From NCBI GenBank assembly GCA_019044685.2, contig JAGTXX020000004.1, positions 372,001-436,000 on the forward strand: a stretch of DNA of 64,000 bases. Direction: 5' to 3'. The translations under genes and the position numbers were made by a program. Shown here in pieces: positions 42,469 to 52,356 of this stretch (position 1 is its first letter; each line of letters opens with the position of its first letter). This stretch comes from Nannochloris sp. 'desiccata'. Its lineage: Eukaryota; Chlorophyta; Trebouxiophyceae; Chlorellales; Chlorellaceae. The notes beneath the pieces are model-generated. The model was not told the origin of the DNA. It ran no database searches and saw only the letters and a program-made list of their open reading frames with translations.

Positions 42469-44094
42469 TCAATCAAATTGTTTCTCTGCTGTAGCAAACA
42501 TATTCCAAACAACAGTCCCAATAATATTCAACGCAGCAGTGATTTGAAAAACCAATGCAAAAGATCCTGTCTTCTCAACCAACAGGCCCGCCACTGAGAC
42601 GCCTAAAATTCCCGCAAAGCTACCAAAGGTATTACACAGACCAAAAAGTCTACCAGCATGACGTGGAGCCACATCACTCATATTCGTCACAAATTGACCT
42701 AATGAGGTAATGCCTAATGCCATCGTCATCGCAACGACAGCCTGTGTAGGAGTCAGCCCCCCTGCCGCAAGGATCAGCAGCGGTACCACTGGCCCTAAAA
42801 ATGCTATCGTTTGCACGCTTTTCCGTACCGCAGTGGGTGACATGGTACCAGATCGTACCAGCGCATCGGAAATAATGCCTGAGAAACTACTTCCTGCAGC
42901 CATGACGAGCCAAGGAAGAAAGGACATGAAACTGGACGCTCGGAGATCCATGCCGAGTACCTTGTAGAAATAAGTAGGCATCCAGTTGAGGTAGATGAAA
43001 TAACCCCAATGGTTGGCAAAATTGGCGACAATAATGGCCCATACAGCTCTATTTTTCAGCATTGCGCCCAGACTCACTGTTGATGGTGCTGTTTTCCCTG
43101 TGGCCGGTGTTGTTGTTGTTGTTGTTATTGCCGAAGAAGAAGGAGCGGTGGTGGTGGTGGAAGAGGAGGGAGAATCTATCGTTGCTGGAGGATTTGTACT
43201 CAAATTTGGAACAATAATGCTCCATAAAGCTAATAAAGGCGCTCCGAACAATCCAAATATATAAAATAACGATCTCCAGCCTAAATGATATAAAATTAAT
43301 GGAGATACTATCAAACCGACTAAATTCCCTGTGTGGAATCCCATAAAGCACATCCCTAGCGCCGTAGCACGCTGCGCGGGTGGAATTCTAGTCGCAATTA
43401 GATTATTCATAGACGGTAACGCGACTCCTTCTCCAAAACCAACCAAAAATCGAACTGCGAGCACTGCAGGTAGCGTAACACCAAGAGCCGCTGTGAGGGG
43501 GGTCACCGCTGCTAATGGAAGAAGGGCGGAAGCGATTGAAAAGAAGATAATTCCTGCTGCCATGACTTTTTTACCTCCAAATTTATCAGCGAGGGCGCCT
43601 CCTAAGAGCTGATTGGCGAGGTAGCCCCATAGGAACGCGGATTGAACAATGCCTTGAACGCCCTCTGCCCAACCAAGTTCCTTTGATATGGGGAGCATAG
43701 CAACGCTAAGACAGATGCGATCCATGTTACACAGGAGCAGTGCAAATGCGGTGGGGATAACTGTGCGAAGAAATGTAGAAGAAGAAGTGTGCCCTTCATC
43801 TTCTGCTGCTGCTGCTGCTGCTGCACTACTGACGGCAACAACCGCTGTTGCAGCTGCTACTGCTCTAGTGGGACAAGATTGGACAGTTCTATAGGTCCCT
43901 CCTCCTATAAATGATTTTAAACACGAGTCCTGCGTGGTATGCGTCTTTGAAAACGTCTTTACCGTTAAACAAGAGGCCAGCGCTGGCGTCGCCATTGTCA
44001 CCGTAGGTGCCGCTGGACGGTGGAAGGCCGCGTTCAACTTCATATCGGAGCAAGCTGATTTCCCGTTCCGCAATATATCTTTAATTATTGTCAA
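42469..44094 (-). CDS. Plastid anion/phosphate transporter, MFS (SLC17/PHT4-ANTR-like)
   Basis: Single exon, 541 residues; ends 58 bp from the FLASH-like gene stop. The first 95 residues are Ser/Thr/Ala-rich with few acids, a likely transit peptide. Twelve membrane segments follow: FLRTVIPTAFALLLCNMDRI, then WGYLANQLLGGALADKFGGK, the MFS A-motif, and RFLVGFGEGVALPSMNNLIA, the SLC17/ANTR signature. A Ser/Thr/Pro-rich loop separates the two halves. Land-plant PHT4/ANTR proteins in the inner envelope or thylakoid carry Na+-dependent phosphate or ascorbate. The exact substrate is not predictable. Confidence 0.9.
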   Translation of the reverse strand: MTIIKDILRNGKSACSDMKLNAAFHRPAAPTVTMATPALASCLTVKTFSKTHTTQDSCLKSFIGGGTYRTVQSCPTRAVAAATAVVAVSSAAAAAAAEDEGHTSSSTFLRTVIPTAFALLLCNMDRICLSVAMLPISKELGWAEGVQGIVQSAFLWGYLANQLLGGALADKFGGKKVMAAGIIFFSIASALLPLAAVTPLTAALGVTLPAVLAVRFLVGFGEGVALPSMNNLIATRIPPAQRATALGMCFMGFHTGNLVGLIVSPLILYHLGWRSLFYIFGLFGAPLLALWSIIVPNLSTNPPATIDSPSSSTTTTAPSSSAITTTTTTPATGKTAPSTVSLGAMLKNRAVWAIIVANFANHWGYFIYLNWMPTYFYKVLGMDLRASSFMSFLPWLVMAAGSSFSGIISDALVRSGTMSPTAVRKSVQTIAFLGPVVPLLILAAGGLTPTQAVVAMTMALGITSLGQFVTNMSDVAPRHAGRLFGLCNTFGSFAGILGVSVAGLLVEKTGSFALVFQITAALNIIGTVVWNMFATAEKQFD

Positions 44095-44378
44095 CCCTGT
44101 GGATTGACGCAGGAAAGATTATTTCAAGTTGGGTTTAAGTGATCAAAATCTCAAAAATGCTCCTTGCCATGCCTAAGCTATTGCGGGAATTGCAAGCCAA
44201 ATGTACAGATCTACCTTCACTTATAATGGAATTGCAATCCTGTCGAAATTTGTATGCGAATTAAACGGTCTTTGTCTGAGAAAAACATGTATTAAAAAGA
44301 AGGATATGTTGGGACTTATCTACCCTATTACCTTTTCACGCCCCATTAATTTTTTAATAAACACTTAATATATACACT

Positions 44379-45087
44379 ATGCGTGCTTCTGGACTTGCAT
44401 GCTCCACCCCAGGGGCTGTGGGCTCCAAAACTAAACCCATCGCTCGGCCTGTTGCCACCTCAATAACAAAATTAAGGCAGCGCCATATTGTTAGAGCAGG
44501 TATGCCGAGTCTCTATGTGGCAGATATATCAGTTTGGGCACTTGCACTTGGTTTAAACGGTTGAATCTTAGCCCATGTTTATTATTTTTCGAAAATTTAT
44601 AGGTGCATTTGACGAAGGTGCTGCTCAAGTACGCAGACTTCTGGATCGTGACCGCAAGGAACTTGATTTTGACGAACTGGAAAGCGCCTTTGCTGACCCT
44701 TCATCAACAGATAACGAGCCTATTGATAGAACACCTACACTCCCCGCCCCTACGGGCACCGCCGACATCGCTCAAGAAGCCTCTCCAGCCAACAGTGGAG
44801 CTCGTTTCTCGGCAGATAAAACCCCTGTCAGTCCATTCGGTCCATCATCAACCTCATCAGCAAGTCCATTCAGTGCTTCTCCTCCTCCAACTGCGCGTAA
44901 ACCGTTCAATGAACCTGCTGGCCTCTCCCCGACAATGCAGCCAGATGTGATTGATTTGGCACCTTGGTGGACTAAAATTACTCTTACCCAGATTGTTATT
45001 GCGCTGAGTTTTACTACGATTATTAGTCTTATGATAGCGACGTTTTTCTTTGTGCTTAATGTCGGGGCGATTAGAATTAATGAATAA
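44379..45087 (+). CDS. Plastid-targeted single-pass membrane protein, unknown function
   Basis: Exons 44379-44499 and 44603-45087 (donor GTATGC, acceptor TTATAG, phase 1), 201 residues. The leader MRASGLACSTPGAVGSKTKP is typical of a chlorophyte transit peptide. The mature part starts AFDEGAAQVRRLLDRDRKEL, then a Pro/Ser/Thr-rich linker, then PWWTKITLTQIVIALSFTTI leading into a single C-terminal membrane segment ending close to the terminus. A tail-anchored thylakoid or envelope protein is suggested by this layout. I do not recognise the family. Confidence 0.7.
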
Positions 45088-45431
45088 AAAGAAGAGCATC
45101 TTATTTTTTTTCAAAAATTTCCGGAAATTTGATTTCATTGATATCACAAACAATAAAAAATGAATGTAACATGTAAAATCTCTAGTGAGCAGCATAGAAC
45201 TGAGTATTACGAAACGCCTACGTATCATGTATTTCTCATTCCAATAAAATAATAGCAAAGGAGAAGAGATGTTGGGAGGTCTTACAAAAACAAGGTCGGA
45301 GAAAAAATTGGCAAGGAAAATGGCAAAACTAAATTGTATTTAAACAAACACCTATCTGCCTAAAACTATAAGTATTTTGTACTTATTTACCCATTTAACT
45401 ACCTTATTTAACTACTTCACACTATTTTTTA
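45088..45431. other. Convergent 3' intergenic region
   Basis: AT-rich region between the tail-anchored protein gene and the GOST gene; TGTAAC occurs near 45165. Nothing coding is seen. Confidence 0.4.
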
Positions 45432-46760
45432 TTATAAAATAGAAGCCCGGACAAGTTCTATTTCATCGGCATCTAAGGCAAAATAGGGATTGACGCCCGC
45501 CGCCAATGGCCTGAATTGCAACCCACAAGCTATATAAAAAACAAGCGTCGCTACCTCAGAGGCCAAATCAGACAACCAAATGAGTTTATATTGCAATGTA
45601 GCATCTAATAAGTATACAATAATCCTTGTAAAGTAAATATAAGCTACAACCATGATGTAAAATTGTCTGAAAAGAACAAGTTTGCCGAGAACTCTAGCAG
45701 CTTTATCGTCGACATCTGCTGCTTCCCTAAGTTGGCGGATAGACCATACAATAGGGAATAACACTGCACAGCAGCATAAAATGTCTACTACGTGCCATAA
45801 ATCTCTCCAAGAAAACCAAGATCGAGATGCGGGGGTAGTCTCGTCCATTACTACAATGGCCACGTTAGCAAACACTTGTAAAGGGACAACAATCATTAAA
45901 ATCTGTTTCTCTCGATCGGCTAAAAATGGTTTCATGTACGACCAGCCAGTAGCGATGAGGATGACCACGACGAAAAAGAGGACTGATCGCATGGCGGTGA
46001 AAATGTAGTAGGCAATGTTCCAGCCTTCTGGGTGTCCATGGAGGCCAATCATGTGATACATGCCTGATTGGGTGAGTACAGTGAGTGATTTGAATACTAG
46101 AAGAGCAGCCATGACGATATGGACCTTGTGGGAGTTATTTTTAGCGCGGACAAGGCACCACCCCCACAAACCGCAGAGAGTTGTGAATGCAATGAAAGTG
46201 AAAAAGTATAAAGTAGGCAAGATATCTTCTCCAACTGGTAAAAAGTCCATTTTATTATTGGCTTTGAGGTTGTAAAGAGCCAAGGTAATGTCAAAATCTA
46301 CGGCAGTGTCGGCTTCACAGTTGGCAAAATAAAGAAGAAATTCCCCACCGGTAAAATCCTCGAGCATGTAGTCAATGACAAAATCGCGTTCAAGAGCACC
46401 AGAACTAACGTCAATTTCATCAAATGTGACGAGAGTGATCTGTTCTTCAGAGTCAAGTGGACATTGGCCTTCAATACTGACGCCATCGTTTAGTAAAAGA
46501 CCTCCATAGGGGGTTGTGATTAAGAGACCCATTCTGCCAAGGTTTGGTTTTTTTGTGACAGTTTTCTTCTTGGGGTCATAAAGAGGACGCAAAGAGAAGT
46601 TGGATAATGTAATGTTGATCCGTCCTTCTTTGCTGAACCCGAATGGCTCGTCCAGGGGAACGAGCAAGCGATCCTCTTTACGAACTTGGGCATCAGTAAT
46701 TTTGGCCAACGCCTGAGGAGCTAAAAGCGCAAGCATGAAGAAAAGGGCAAGGAATCGCAT
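45432..46760 (-). CDS. GPR107/GPR108-type (GOST, Lung-7TM) Golgi membrane protein
   Basis: Single exon, 442 residues. A signal peptide (MRFLALFFMLALLAPQALA) is followed by a luminal beta-rich GOLD-like domain with paired Cys (GQCPLDSEE and FANCEADT) and then seven membrane helices. The sequences TLYFFTFIAFTTLCGLWGW, HIVMAALLVFKSLTVLTQSG and YYIFTAMRSVLFFVVVILIA are the Lung-7TM receptor signature. GOST proteins sit in the Golgi and endosomes and act in membrane traffic rather than as classical GPCRs; plant CAND proteins belong here. The length is typical. Confidence 0.92.
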   Translation of the reverse strand: MRFLALFFMLALLAPQALAKITDAQVRKEDRLLVPLDEPFGFSKEGRINITLSNFSLRPLYDPKKKTVTKKPNLGRMGLLITTPYGGLLLNDGVSIEGQCPLDSEEQITLVTFDEIDVSSGALERDFVIDYMLEDFTGGEFLLYFANCEADTAVDFDITLALYNLKANNKMDFLPVGEDILPTLYFFTFIAFTTLCGLWGWCLVRAKNNSHKVHIVMAALLVFKSLTVLTQSGMYHMIGLHGHPEGWNIAYYIFTAMRSVLFFVVVILIATGWSYMKPFLADREKQILMIVVPLQVFANVAIVVMDETTPASRSWFSWRDLWHVVDILCCCAVLFPIVWSIRQLREAADVDDKAARVLGKLVLFRQFYIMVVAYIYFTRIIVYLLDATLQYKLIWLSDLASEVATLVFYIACGLQFRPLAAGVNPYFALDADEIELVRASIL

Positions 46761-47468
46761 GATTGCTAGCTTTTATTGATTGTTTGAATAATCCCAGATG
46801 TCCTAGTGAAAATTCTTGCAAAATTAAAATATATAAACGATCAAACGAGTTGTATCTCTCAATTGAATTATTTCTATTCTAGATCGTAAAAGTAATCTCT
46901 GAATTCTTTTCAACCTGTGGAATTTAAATTTTAAATAGCTGCGAAAGCTCAACTTCTGCCCTAATAAGGTATGTCTCGCCGCTGCCGATTTTCAAAAGCA
47001 AGTTGCCAGCAAGACAAAGTCATTTACTTTCATGATCTTGTCTCGCGGAATGGAATTCACCACTTTTCAATGGTAGCAAAAAAGGACAAACCTGTCTATC
47101 ATGCCTTCTCTGCTCTCATTGCTCAGAGAAGGCACTCACGGAGCGGCAGAGGCTTGCTCTCTGCAACCACTGCACCTATTCCTTTGACACCCTGGTGCAC
47201 AGCATGGTCTTTGCATACAATAATGATATTTTTCAGTCTTTATAGGGGCTTCTAAGTGCACAGCATGCCCTGGATTACGCTTAAGTAACGTAAGCAAGTC
47301 CCACCCTAAAAATATCGATTTTCTGTCTTTCCTCTCCACGGTTGACCAAAATTCAAATTTATTTTATTCACGTTAAAAACATGCCAAACAATGCAAAAAG
47401 ACGATTAAAACTACTATTTAAATCTTCAGCAGGTTTCTCGAGTTCTTGGACTCCAGCACTGGAGCGCC
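46761..47468. other. Divergent intergenic region with one doubtful small frame
   Basis: 708 bp between divergent genes. A 94-codon frame with an ATG at 46971 (MSRRCRFSKASCQQDK...) is open to 47255 on the plus strand, but it has mixed composition and no recognised motif, so it is not called as a gene. The promoters of both neighbours should lie here. Confidence 0.35.
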
Positions 47469-48578
47469 ATGGATTTGCTAAACGCAGCTCAGATGACCTT
47501 GTCAAATGCTGGCTTGGCACTTCAAAAGTTAGGAATCGAGTATGCGAACAAAATTTCCGAACTCCAAGCTGAAGTCAAGGAGATGAAGACTAAGATGCAA
47601 ATACTGGAAGTGGGCGAAGCGAACCGTATAGAATTAAAGCTTCTCAAAACGCAACAGAACAGGGAACGCTCAAAGCAGCAAAAAGAAGAAGAAGAAGAAC
47701 GCTTACAGCATATCCAGGAAAAGCAGGAACTTGAGCAACAGCTTCAGAAAGAGCATGAAAAATTGAGGACGGGGGAAGAGCAAGCGACGAAGAATGTTGA
47801 AGAGAAAGAGCGTGAAGAATTCAGACTGAGGAAGCTGGCCGAGGAAGCGACGAACAAACTTGAAGAGCTGCAGCTTCAAAAAGAAGAGCAAGCGAAGAGC
47901 AAGCGTGAAGAGCAAGAGAGATTCAAAGCTCGAGAACCAGTGGAAGCGGTCAGGGGCAACAAGAAGCGTCAGCGGTTGGAGAAGAACTTGACAGAATATG
48001 AAATCCATGCTGAAAAGACTAAACCTAGTGAGAAGAAGAGGAAGGCTGAGAAGAAACTTAAAGCTGGGTGTCATGCCACCCAGGCAGACTTTTCTGAAAC
48101 GGACGAGAATCTTACTACCGAAAAAATCAAAGGCTCGTTACGAGGCTTATTATCGCCTGCTGAGATGGCTCTGTTAGAAAAGAACTGTATCGCTATCCCA
48201 CCTAGCAGACAATACAAGGTCGTTATGCTTGAAGGCCCCTACAAGGGGTTAACGTTCTCGAATAAAGAAGAAATTCTTGAATACTTTAGCAAGAAAGAAG
48301 AGGACCCCCAGCTCCAGGTGCAACACACAGTCCGGGGTCAACCGTCACCAATCGCTTTTAAAAACTACAAAGGAGATACACCACCTCCGAACAATAAAAC
48401 TGGGCCTTTTAAACAGCTGTTACACAACACAATAAGACCTCCTTCTGTCCCTACTGGTAACGCTGGTTTGGTGAAAGCAGCAGCTGCGTTTAAGAAAAGG
48501 CAAAGCTTAGCGAATATCCCTCATCCCGTCAAACGAGATTCAAAATTTTCATCGAATTTACATTGTATTCTTAATTAA
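47469..48578 (+). CDS. Coiled-coil protein of unknown function
   Basis: Single exon, 369 residues; GCGCCATGG is a good start context. About residues 20-190 are one long Glu/Lys/Gln/Arg heptad coiled coil. The C-terminal 150 residues differ: SLRGLLSPAEMALLEKNCIA and RQYKVVMLEGPYKGLTFSNK suggest a small folded domain, and the tail is basic with Pro. No named family is recognised. The protein could be cytoskeletal or a chromosome-associated scaffold, but nothing shows that. Its stop is 49 bp from the convergent Nudix gene's stop. Confidence 0.65.
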   Translation: MDLLNAAQMTLSNAGLALQKLGIEYANKISELQAEVKEMKTKMQILEVGEANRIELKLLKTQQNRERSKQQKEEEEERLQHIQEKQELEQQLQKEHEKLRTGEEQATKNVEEKEREEFRLRKLAEEATNKLEELQLQKEEQAKSKREEQERFKAREPVEAVRGNKKRQRLEKNLTEYEIHAEKTKPSEKKRKAEKKLKAGCHATQADFSETDENLTTEKIKGSLRGLLSPAEMALLEKNCIAIPPSRQYKVVMLEGPYKGLTFSNKEEILEYFSKKEEDPQLQVQHTVRGQPSPIAFKNYKGDTPPPNNKTGPFKQLLHNTIRPPSVPTGNAGLVKAAAAFKKRQSLANIPHPVKRDSKFSSNLHCILN

Positions 48579-48626
48579 CTAGGTAGAATAGACAAGTGGT
48601 CAGAAATTCAAGTATTTACAATGTAT

Positions 48627-49646
48627 TCAAGTGATATCACCATCCTCTCCATCTACATCGCCTACAGCAGCTACCATCTCAGCTTCCGTCACCACCGCTC
48701 CTGGTACCGCTGCAGTAGTGCCCCTCATTGTACCATCTCTACCAGTACCAGCTGTACTATCTCCTTCGCTAACCCTGAATACTAATTTACCCCGTTCAAA
48801 TGCCAGCGCTGTATACGGCATCGCTCCGGGTGGGTTCACAGGAAATACAGCCGATCGACCTAGAGCTTGTTCTGCGGCAACAATTAAAATGCCTGCTGTT
48901 AAACCCCAAATCAAGAAACTTTGATCTTTATATTTGTATTCCCAATAGTGTAATCGATACGGTATTCCTTCTTCCCATTCCACATCACGGTGGCTATATC
49001 CATTCCCCGCTTCTAGAAACATTTTTAGGGGTGCAGAAAAAACATGTTCTACTTCTAAAGGGGACGGGACAAAACGAAGATCTGCTGGCACGGTTGCTAT
49101 GACGGGGGTAACACTTAATAAATGTTTACTAAGTACTGGTGGCATAGAGACGACGACATCGACGCATCCAGGGTCAATTCCGAGCTCTTCCTGAGCTTCT
49201 CGTAGAGCAGTAGCTACATCGTTAGCGTCTCCTTCTTCCTGCTTGCCGCCGGGGAAACAGACTTCTCCTGCGTGCTTGCGGAGTTTAGAGCTACGCTGCG
49301 TAAGGATAACGTGTATTTCTCCATCTGATTCGAAGAGAGGGATCAAAACGGCAGCGTGTTTTGAAGAAACTGGGGTGGGAGCAGGGGTGTTTGAATGATG
49401 ACAGCGGAGATTAGCAATCGCTTGAGCTAGTGGAACCTCAGTGGCAGTGCGTGGAGTTCGCCTGGTTTCGACCATTTCTTCTACTAGGATTGAAGTTTGA
49501 TATGTGAGTGTGCGAAGAGGTCTGTAGGGGAACGCTCGGCAAGAAAACCCAAGCTTTACCAATAACATGTGATGAATATAGAAATTATTAATCAAGTGCG
49601 AGCTAGCATTTGAGCTGCAACTGCCCTCATTGGCGCGAGGTACCAC
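48627..49646 (-). CDS. Nudix hydrolase, CoA diphosphatase type (NUDT7/8-like)
   Basis: Single exon. From the first ATG (49646) it is 339 residues; an ATG at residue 27 (49568) gives a start MLLVKLGFSCRAFPYRPLRT that looks like an organelle presequence and is probably the real one. VILTQRSSKLRKHAGEVCFP followed by GG is the UPF0035 motif specific to CoA pyrophosphatases. The Nudix box runs from residue 134: GKQEEGDANDVATALREAQE then ELGI, with all catalytic Glu residues present. Plant relatives (NUDX11/15/22) hydrolyse CoA and acyl-CoA in mitochondria or peroxisomes. The C-terminal acidic tail is unremarkable. Confidence 0.88.
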   Translation of the reverse strand: MVPRANEGSCSSNASSHLINNFYIHHMLLVKLGFSCRAFPYRPLRTLTYQTSILVEEMVETRRTPRTATEVPLAQAIANLRCHHSNTPAPTPVSSKHAAVLIPLFESDGEIHVILTQRSSKLRKHAGEVCFPGGKQEEGDANDVATALREAQEELGIDPGCVDVVVSMPPVLSKHLLSVTPVIATVPADLRFVPSPLEVEHVFSAPLKMFLEAGNGYSHRDVEWEEGIPYRLHYWEYKYKDQSFLIWGLTAGILIVAAEQALGRSAVFPVNPPGAMPYTALAFERGKLVFRVSEGDSTAGTGRDGTMRGTTAAVPGAVVTEAEMVAAVGDVDGEDGDIT

Positions 49647-49945
49647 AGTGTAGGGATTATGTTTGAATCATTTGTTCAGAATAAAGGGTTTGAGCGTCAA
49701 ATATAGCAAAATCAAGCCACCATGGTTTTTCCACCGTGGCCACACGAAAAATTGCCGCAAGTAGGTTTGACTTCGACTTATTCCCTCAATGTTATTTCTG
49801 ATTCAATTCTTGATGCCAGAATTGTAATCCGCTTCTAATCGAGAGAGTTCTACAAGGGACATTTACAGTCCAAATTCTGTTTCTGAGAGAAATCTTTGCA
49901 ATTGACCAAACAGGCATCTACAACTAATCCACTTAACTTGAAGCC

Positions 49946-50583
49946 ATGATTACCTCTCTTCCTATTCTCTCTTACGTATCAAATGAACGCTTATTTCAGG
50001 CTACGGCCATCACCTTGCCAGCGTGGTTTCTAGTTATTGTAGCACCGAGGTGGAAATTTTCACACGTCGTCGCCTTTTTGACAATGGCTTCGTTATCCCT
50101 CATTTATGTTTTAATGCTAATTCCCCCCATTCATGCCCTGGGATTCGTCCGTTTTGTTGAACAATTCCTTGATTTCAACGAAGTTGTTAAGCTTTTCCAG
50201 TCTCCCGATGGCGTTGTTGTCGGTTGGTGAGTAGGCAACGGGAATTTATTTTTTAATATTGTTTGAATGTTTAGTATCTATTTCTTCCTAATGAAAAAAC
50301 TCAATGCCCAACAATGATGTATATCTTCTTTTGTAACTTTTGAACTTAATGCAGGATCCATTTCGCTGTGACTGATCTGGCTGCTGGCTTATGGCTTATC
50401 TCCGACTCCCGCTCCCGTCAGATTCGGCACCTTTTTATGATCCCTCAGCTGCTTGTATCCCTTCTATTTGGACCTGCAGGTATTTTGCTGTATCTAGTCT
50501 TTACCAGGCCTCTCCTCAGTAGGCTTAGAGATAGGGAAGGAGGATTGCCGTCTAGAAAAAGGAGTGGGAACAAGTGGGAATAA
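49946..50583 (+). CDS. ABA4-like membrane protein (DUF4281)
   Basis: Exons 49946-50226 and 50355-50583 (donor GTGAGT, acceptor ATGCAG, phase 2), 169 residues. Four membrane segments: ATAITLPAWFLVIVAPRWKF, then MASLSLIYVLMLIPPIHALG, then WIHFAVTDLAAGLWLISDSR and MIPQLLVSLLFGPAGILLYL. The GWIHFxxFDLxxGxW and FGPxGxLLY patterns are the ABA4 family signature. In land plants ABA4 is a plastid-envelope protein needed to make neoxanthin from violaxanthin. This protein has no N-terminal transit peptide in the model, so an upstream exon may be missing or it belongs to the bacterial/algal ABA4-like branch. Confidence 0.85.
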
Positions 50584-50864
50584 ATTGCCGCTTAGTGCGT
50601 TGAGGGGTTTCTCACTATGTATTGCTAAAATAAACAAATGTTTGGTCCCTAGCAGTAGTTCCAGTTATATTCCCCTTTTGTTGCTATTGAAAGTTTTTAT
50701 TTAAAATTAATGAGTGGGCGGAAGCGCCGAACTTTTGTTCTGTCAATTTCCCTTTAAAATGAAGTTATAAAAGGACGTCAATTTAAACTTCTAGCAATCA
50801 ATCTAATTCAAGTAAAATGTTGTTATCAGGGTAGCATAGCCAGAAAGGCATTGTAGCAACGATC

Positions 50865-51929
50865 ATGGAACGGGATCGTTTTCTAGTTATAATTCAAGCA
50901 CTGAACAAGGTGCCAATCAGCGCATGCCCTCATTTCATTGCGCTTTCTGCGCGATTCGGAGTCCCCGTAAACACCCTGCATAGCATACACTCACAGGAGG
51001 TACAGACAAGAGTTCGATTGAGCGGAAATGATCTGAAAAGCAAGCTCAATGAGCTTATTAAACACTACTTGGCAGGTAAGCTTCCAATTCTCAAATCATA
51101 TTGAAGACACTACCTAAACGATATGGCTAATAGGATGATCTGCCTATAATTCAAAATTGCAGGCGTCGATTTACTAGAAATGTGTTTTGATCTTAATCTA
51201 CCGCCCTGCCACGTTCTCCGTCAAGTCCTCATCGCACTTAACTTAGGCTTGACCCAGAATAAAAGGACCATTACAGAAGTGATGAAAGATCCACCATCTC
51301 TTCTTTCGCTGGTCTCAATAGAAGTAGCGCAGGAAACACTACAACAGCGCAATTCCATCCCTGAAGGGACTGACGCCGCCACTGCTGCTCAGGCCTTCCT
51401 TTCCCGCTTAATTAAAGACGTCACCCTCTGTGTAGACTGCGACACTAATTACGGTCCATCATCAGATGCAGCACGACATTTTGCCGGAGACGAGTACGAA
51501 GTCAAACTGTACGATGCGCTAGGCGCAGCAGGCATAGCATATTGGACTGAAAAAAATCTCCGTGACACTGGCCATCACAAGACTCCTGATGCTCGTCTCC
51601 GGGTTCCTATAGCAGTGAATGGCCGTATCATTTGTTGGATTGATAGTAAAGCGACCTTTGGGGATGAAGGGCAGCATGCTTCCTATAGAGAACTACAATA
51701 TGAAAAATATTCCAATCGGTACGGTCCAGGGATGGTTATCTACTGGCATGGGTATTTAGCAGACTTACAGAAATTAGAAGAAAATGTATTGCTTGTAGAT
51801 AAGTTTCCCCAGAGTGGGGAAATTGCGACCTTGCCGCAGCTTCCGCTTGATGCGACGGAGGGCGGTGGCGGCGGCGGGAAAGCACGGGGGCGGCTGAACT
51901 TTCGTGAAGATAATGGGATAGAGCCTTAA
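50865..51929 (+). CDS. CDIN1 (C15orf41)-like nuclease-fold protein
   Basis: Exons 50865-51075 and 51163-51929 (donor GTAAGC, acceptor TTGCAG, phase 1), 325 residues. The N-terminal helical half includes LSARFGVPVNTLHSIHSQEV. The C-terminal TPD domain has GDEYEVKLYDALGAAGIAYW, then KTPDARLRVPIAV and ICWIDSKATFGDE, then YSNRYGPGMVIYWHGYLADL; the D-x(n)-(D/E)SK pattern fits the PD-(D/E)XK nuclease-like fold described for CDIN1. In animals CDIN1 partners codanin-1, a regulator of ASF1 histone chaperone supply, and mutations cause dyserythropoietic anaemia. The short Gly-rich tail is variable. Confidence 0.85.
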
Positions 51930-52032
51930 TTATAGATAATCGTATTTAAGAGTTTGTTCTGCATAATTGCTAGAAAATGTGTAATAAGTATGATATAGGA
52001 ATGAAAGAAGAAAAGCCAGGCTGAGGCCTCAG

Positions 52033-52254
52033 GTGCTACCTGGTAACGAAAGCGACATTGGACAAAAAGTGATATATCTTAAGCAGAAGTTGTATAACAT
52101 GTTCTCAGAGCATTTTGGGCGGCAAGTAGGGAGTGCCAGTAGAATGCCGCCCTTGGATTATGAAGCTAAAAAATTGATGGAGCTTCCCGCTTGGGCTGCT
52201 TGGATTGAAGGTCGTGGCCCACCTGAGGCAGCCTGCTGTGCTGCGGCGGTTTGA
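52033..52254 (+). CDS. Orphan coding-like exon downstream of the CDIN1-like gene
   Basis: An open frame of 73 codons follows a CTCAG acceptor-like site at 52031, with coding-like content: NESDIGQKVIYLKQKLYNMF and then AKKLMELPAWAAWIEGRG. The only in-frame ATG usable as a start is near 52099. It could be an alternative last exon of the CDIN1-like gene, or a small independent gene whose first exon I cannot see. Nothing identifies its family. Confidence 0.3.
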   Translation: MLPGNESDIGQKVIYLKQKLYNMFSEHFGRQVGSASRMPPLDYEAKKLMELPAWAAWIEGRGPPEAACCAAAV

Positions 52255-52356
52255 AGGGAGGAAGGTTTTTTTCTGGAATTCTTATTAAGCTTTGCTTAGC
52301 TATGGTTATTATATTTTAATAATATATACTATTAGATTAGATTGATTGACTTTGAA

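Noticed and set aside
46971..47255. 94-codon plus-strand frame starting MSRRCRF
   Set aside because: It lies in a divergent promoter region, shows no motif, and its composition is unlike neighbouring proteins; no splice extension improves it.
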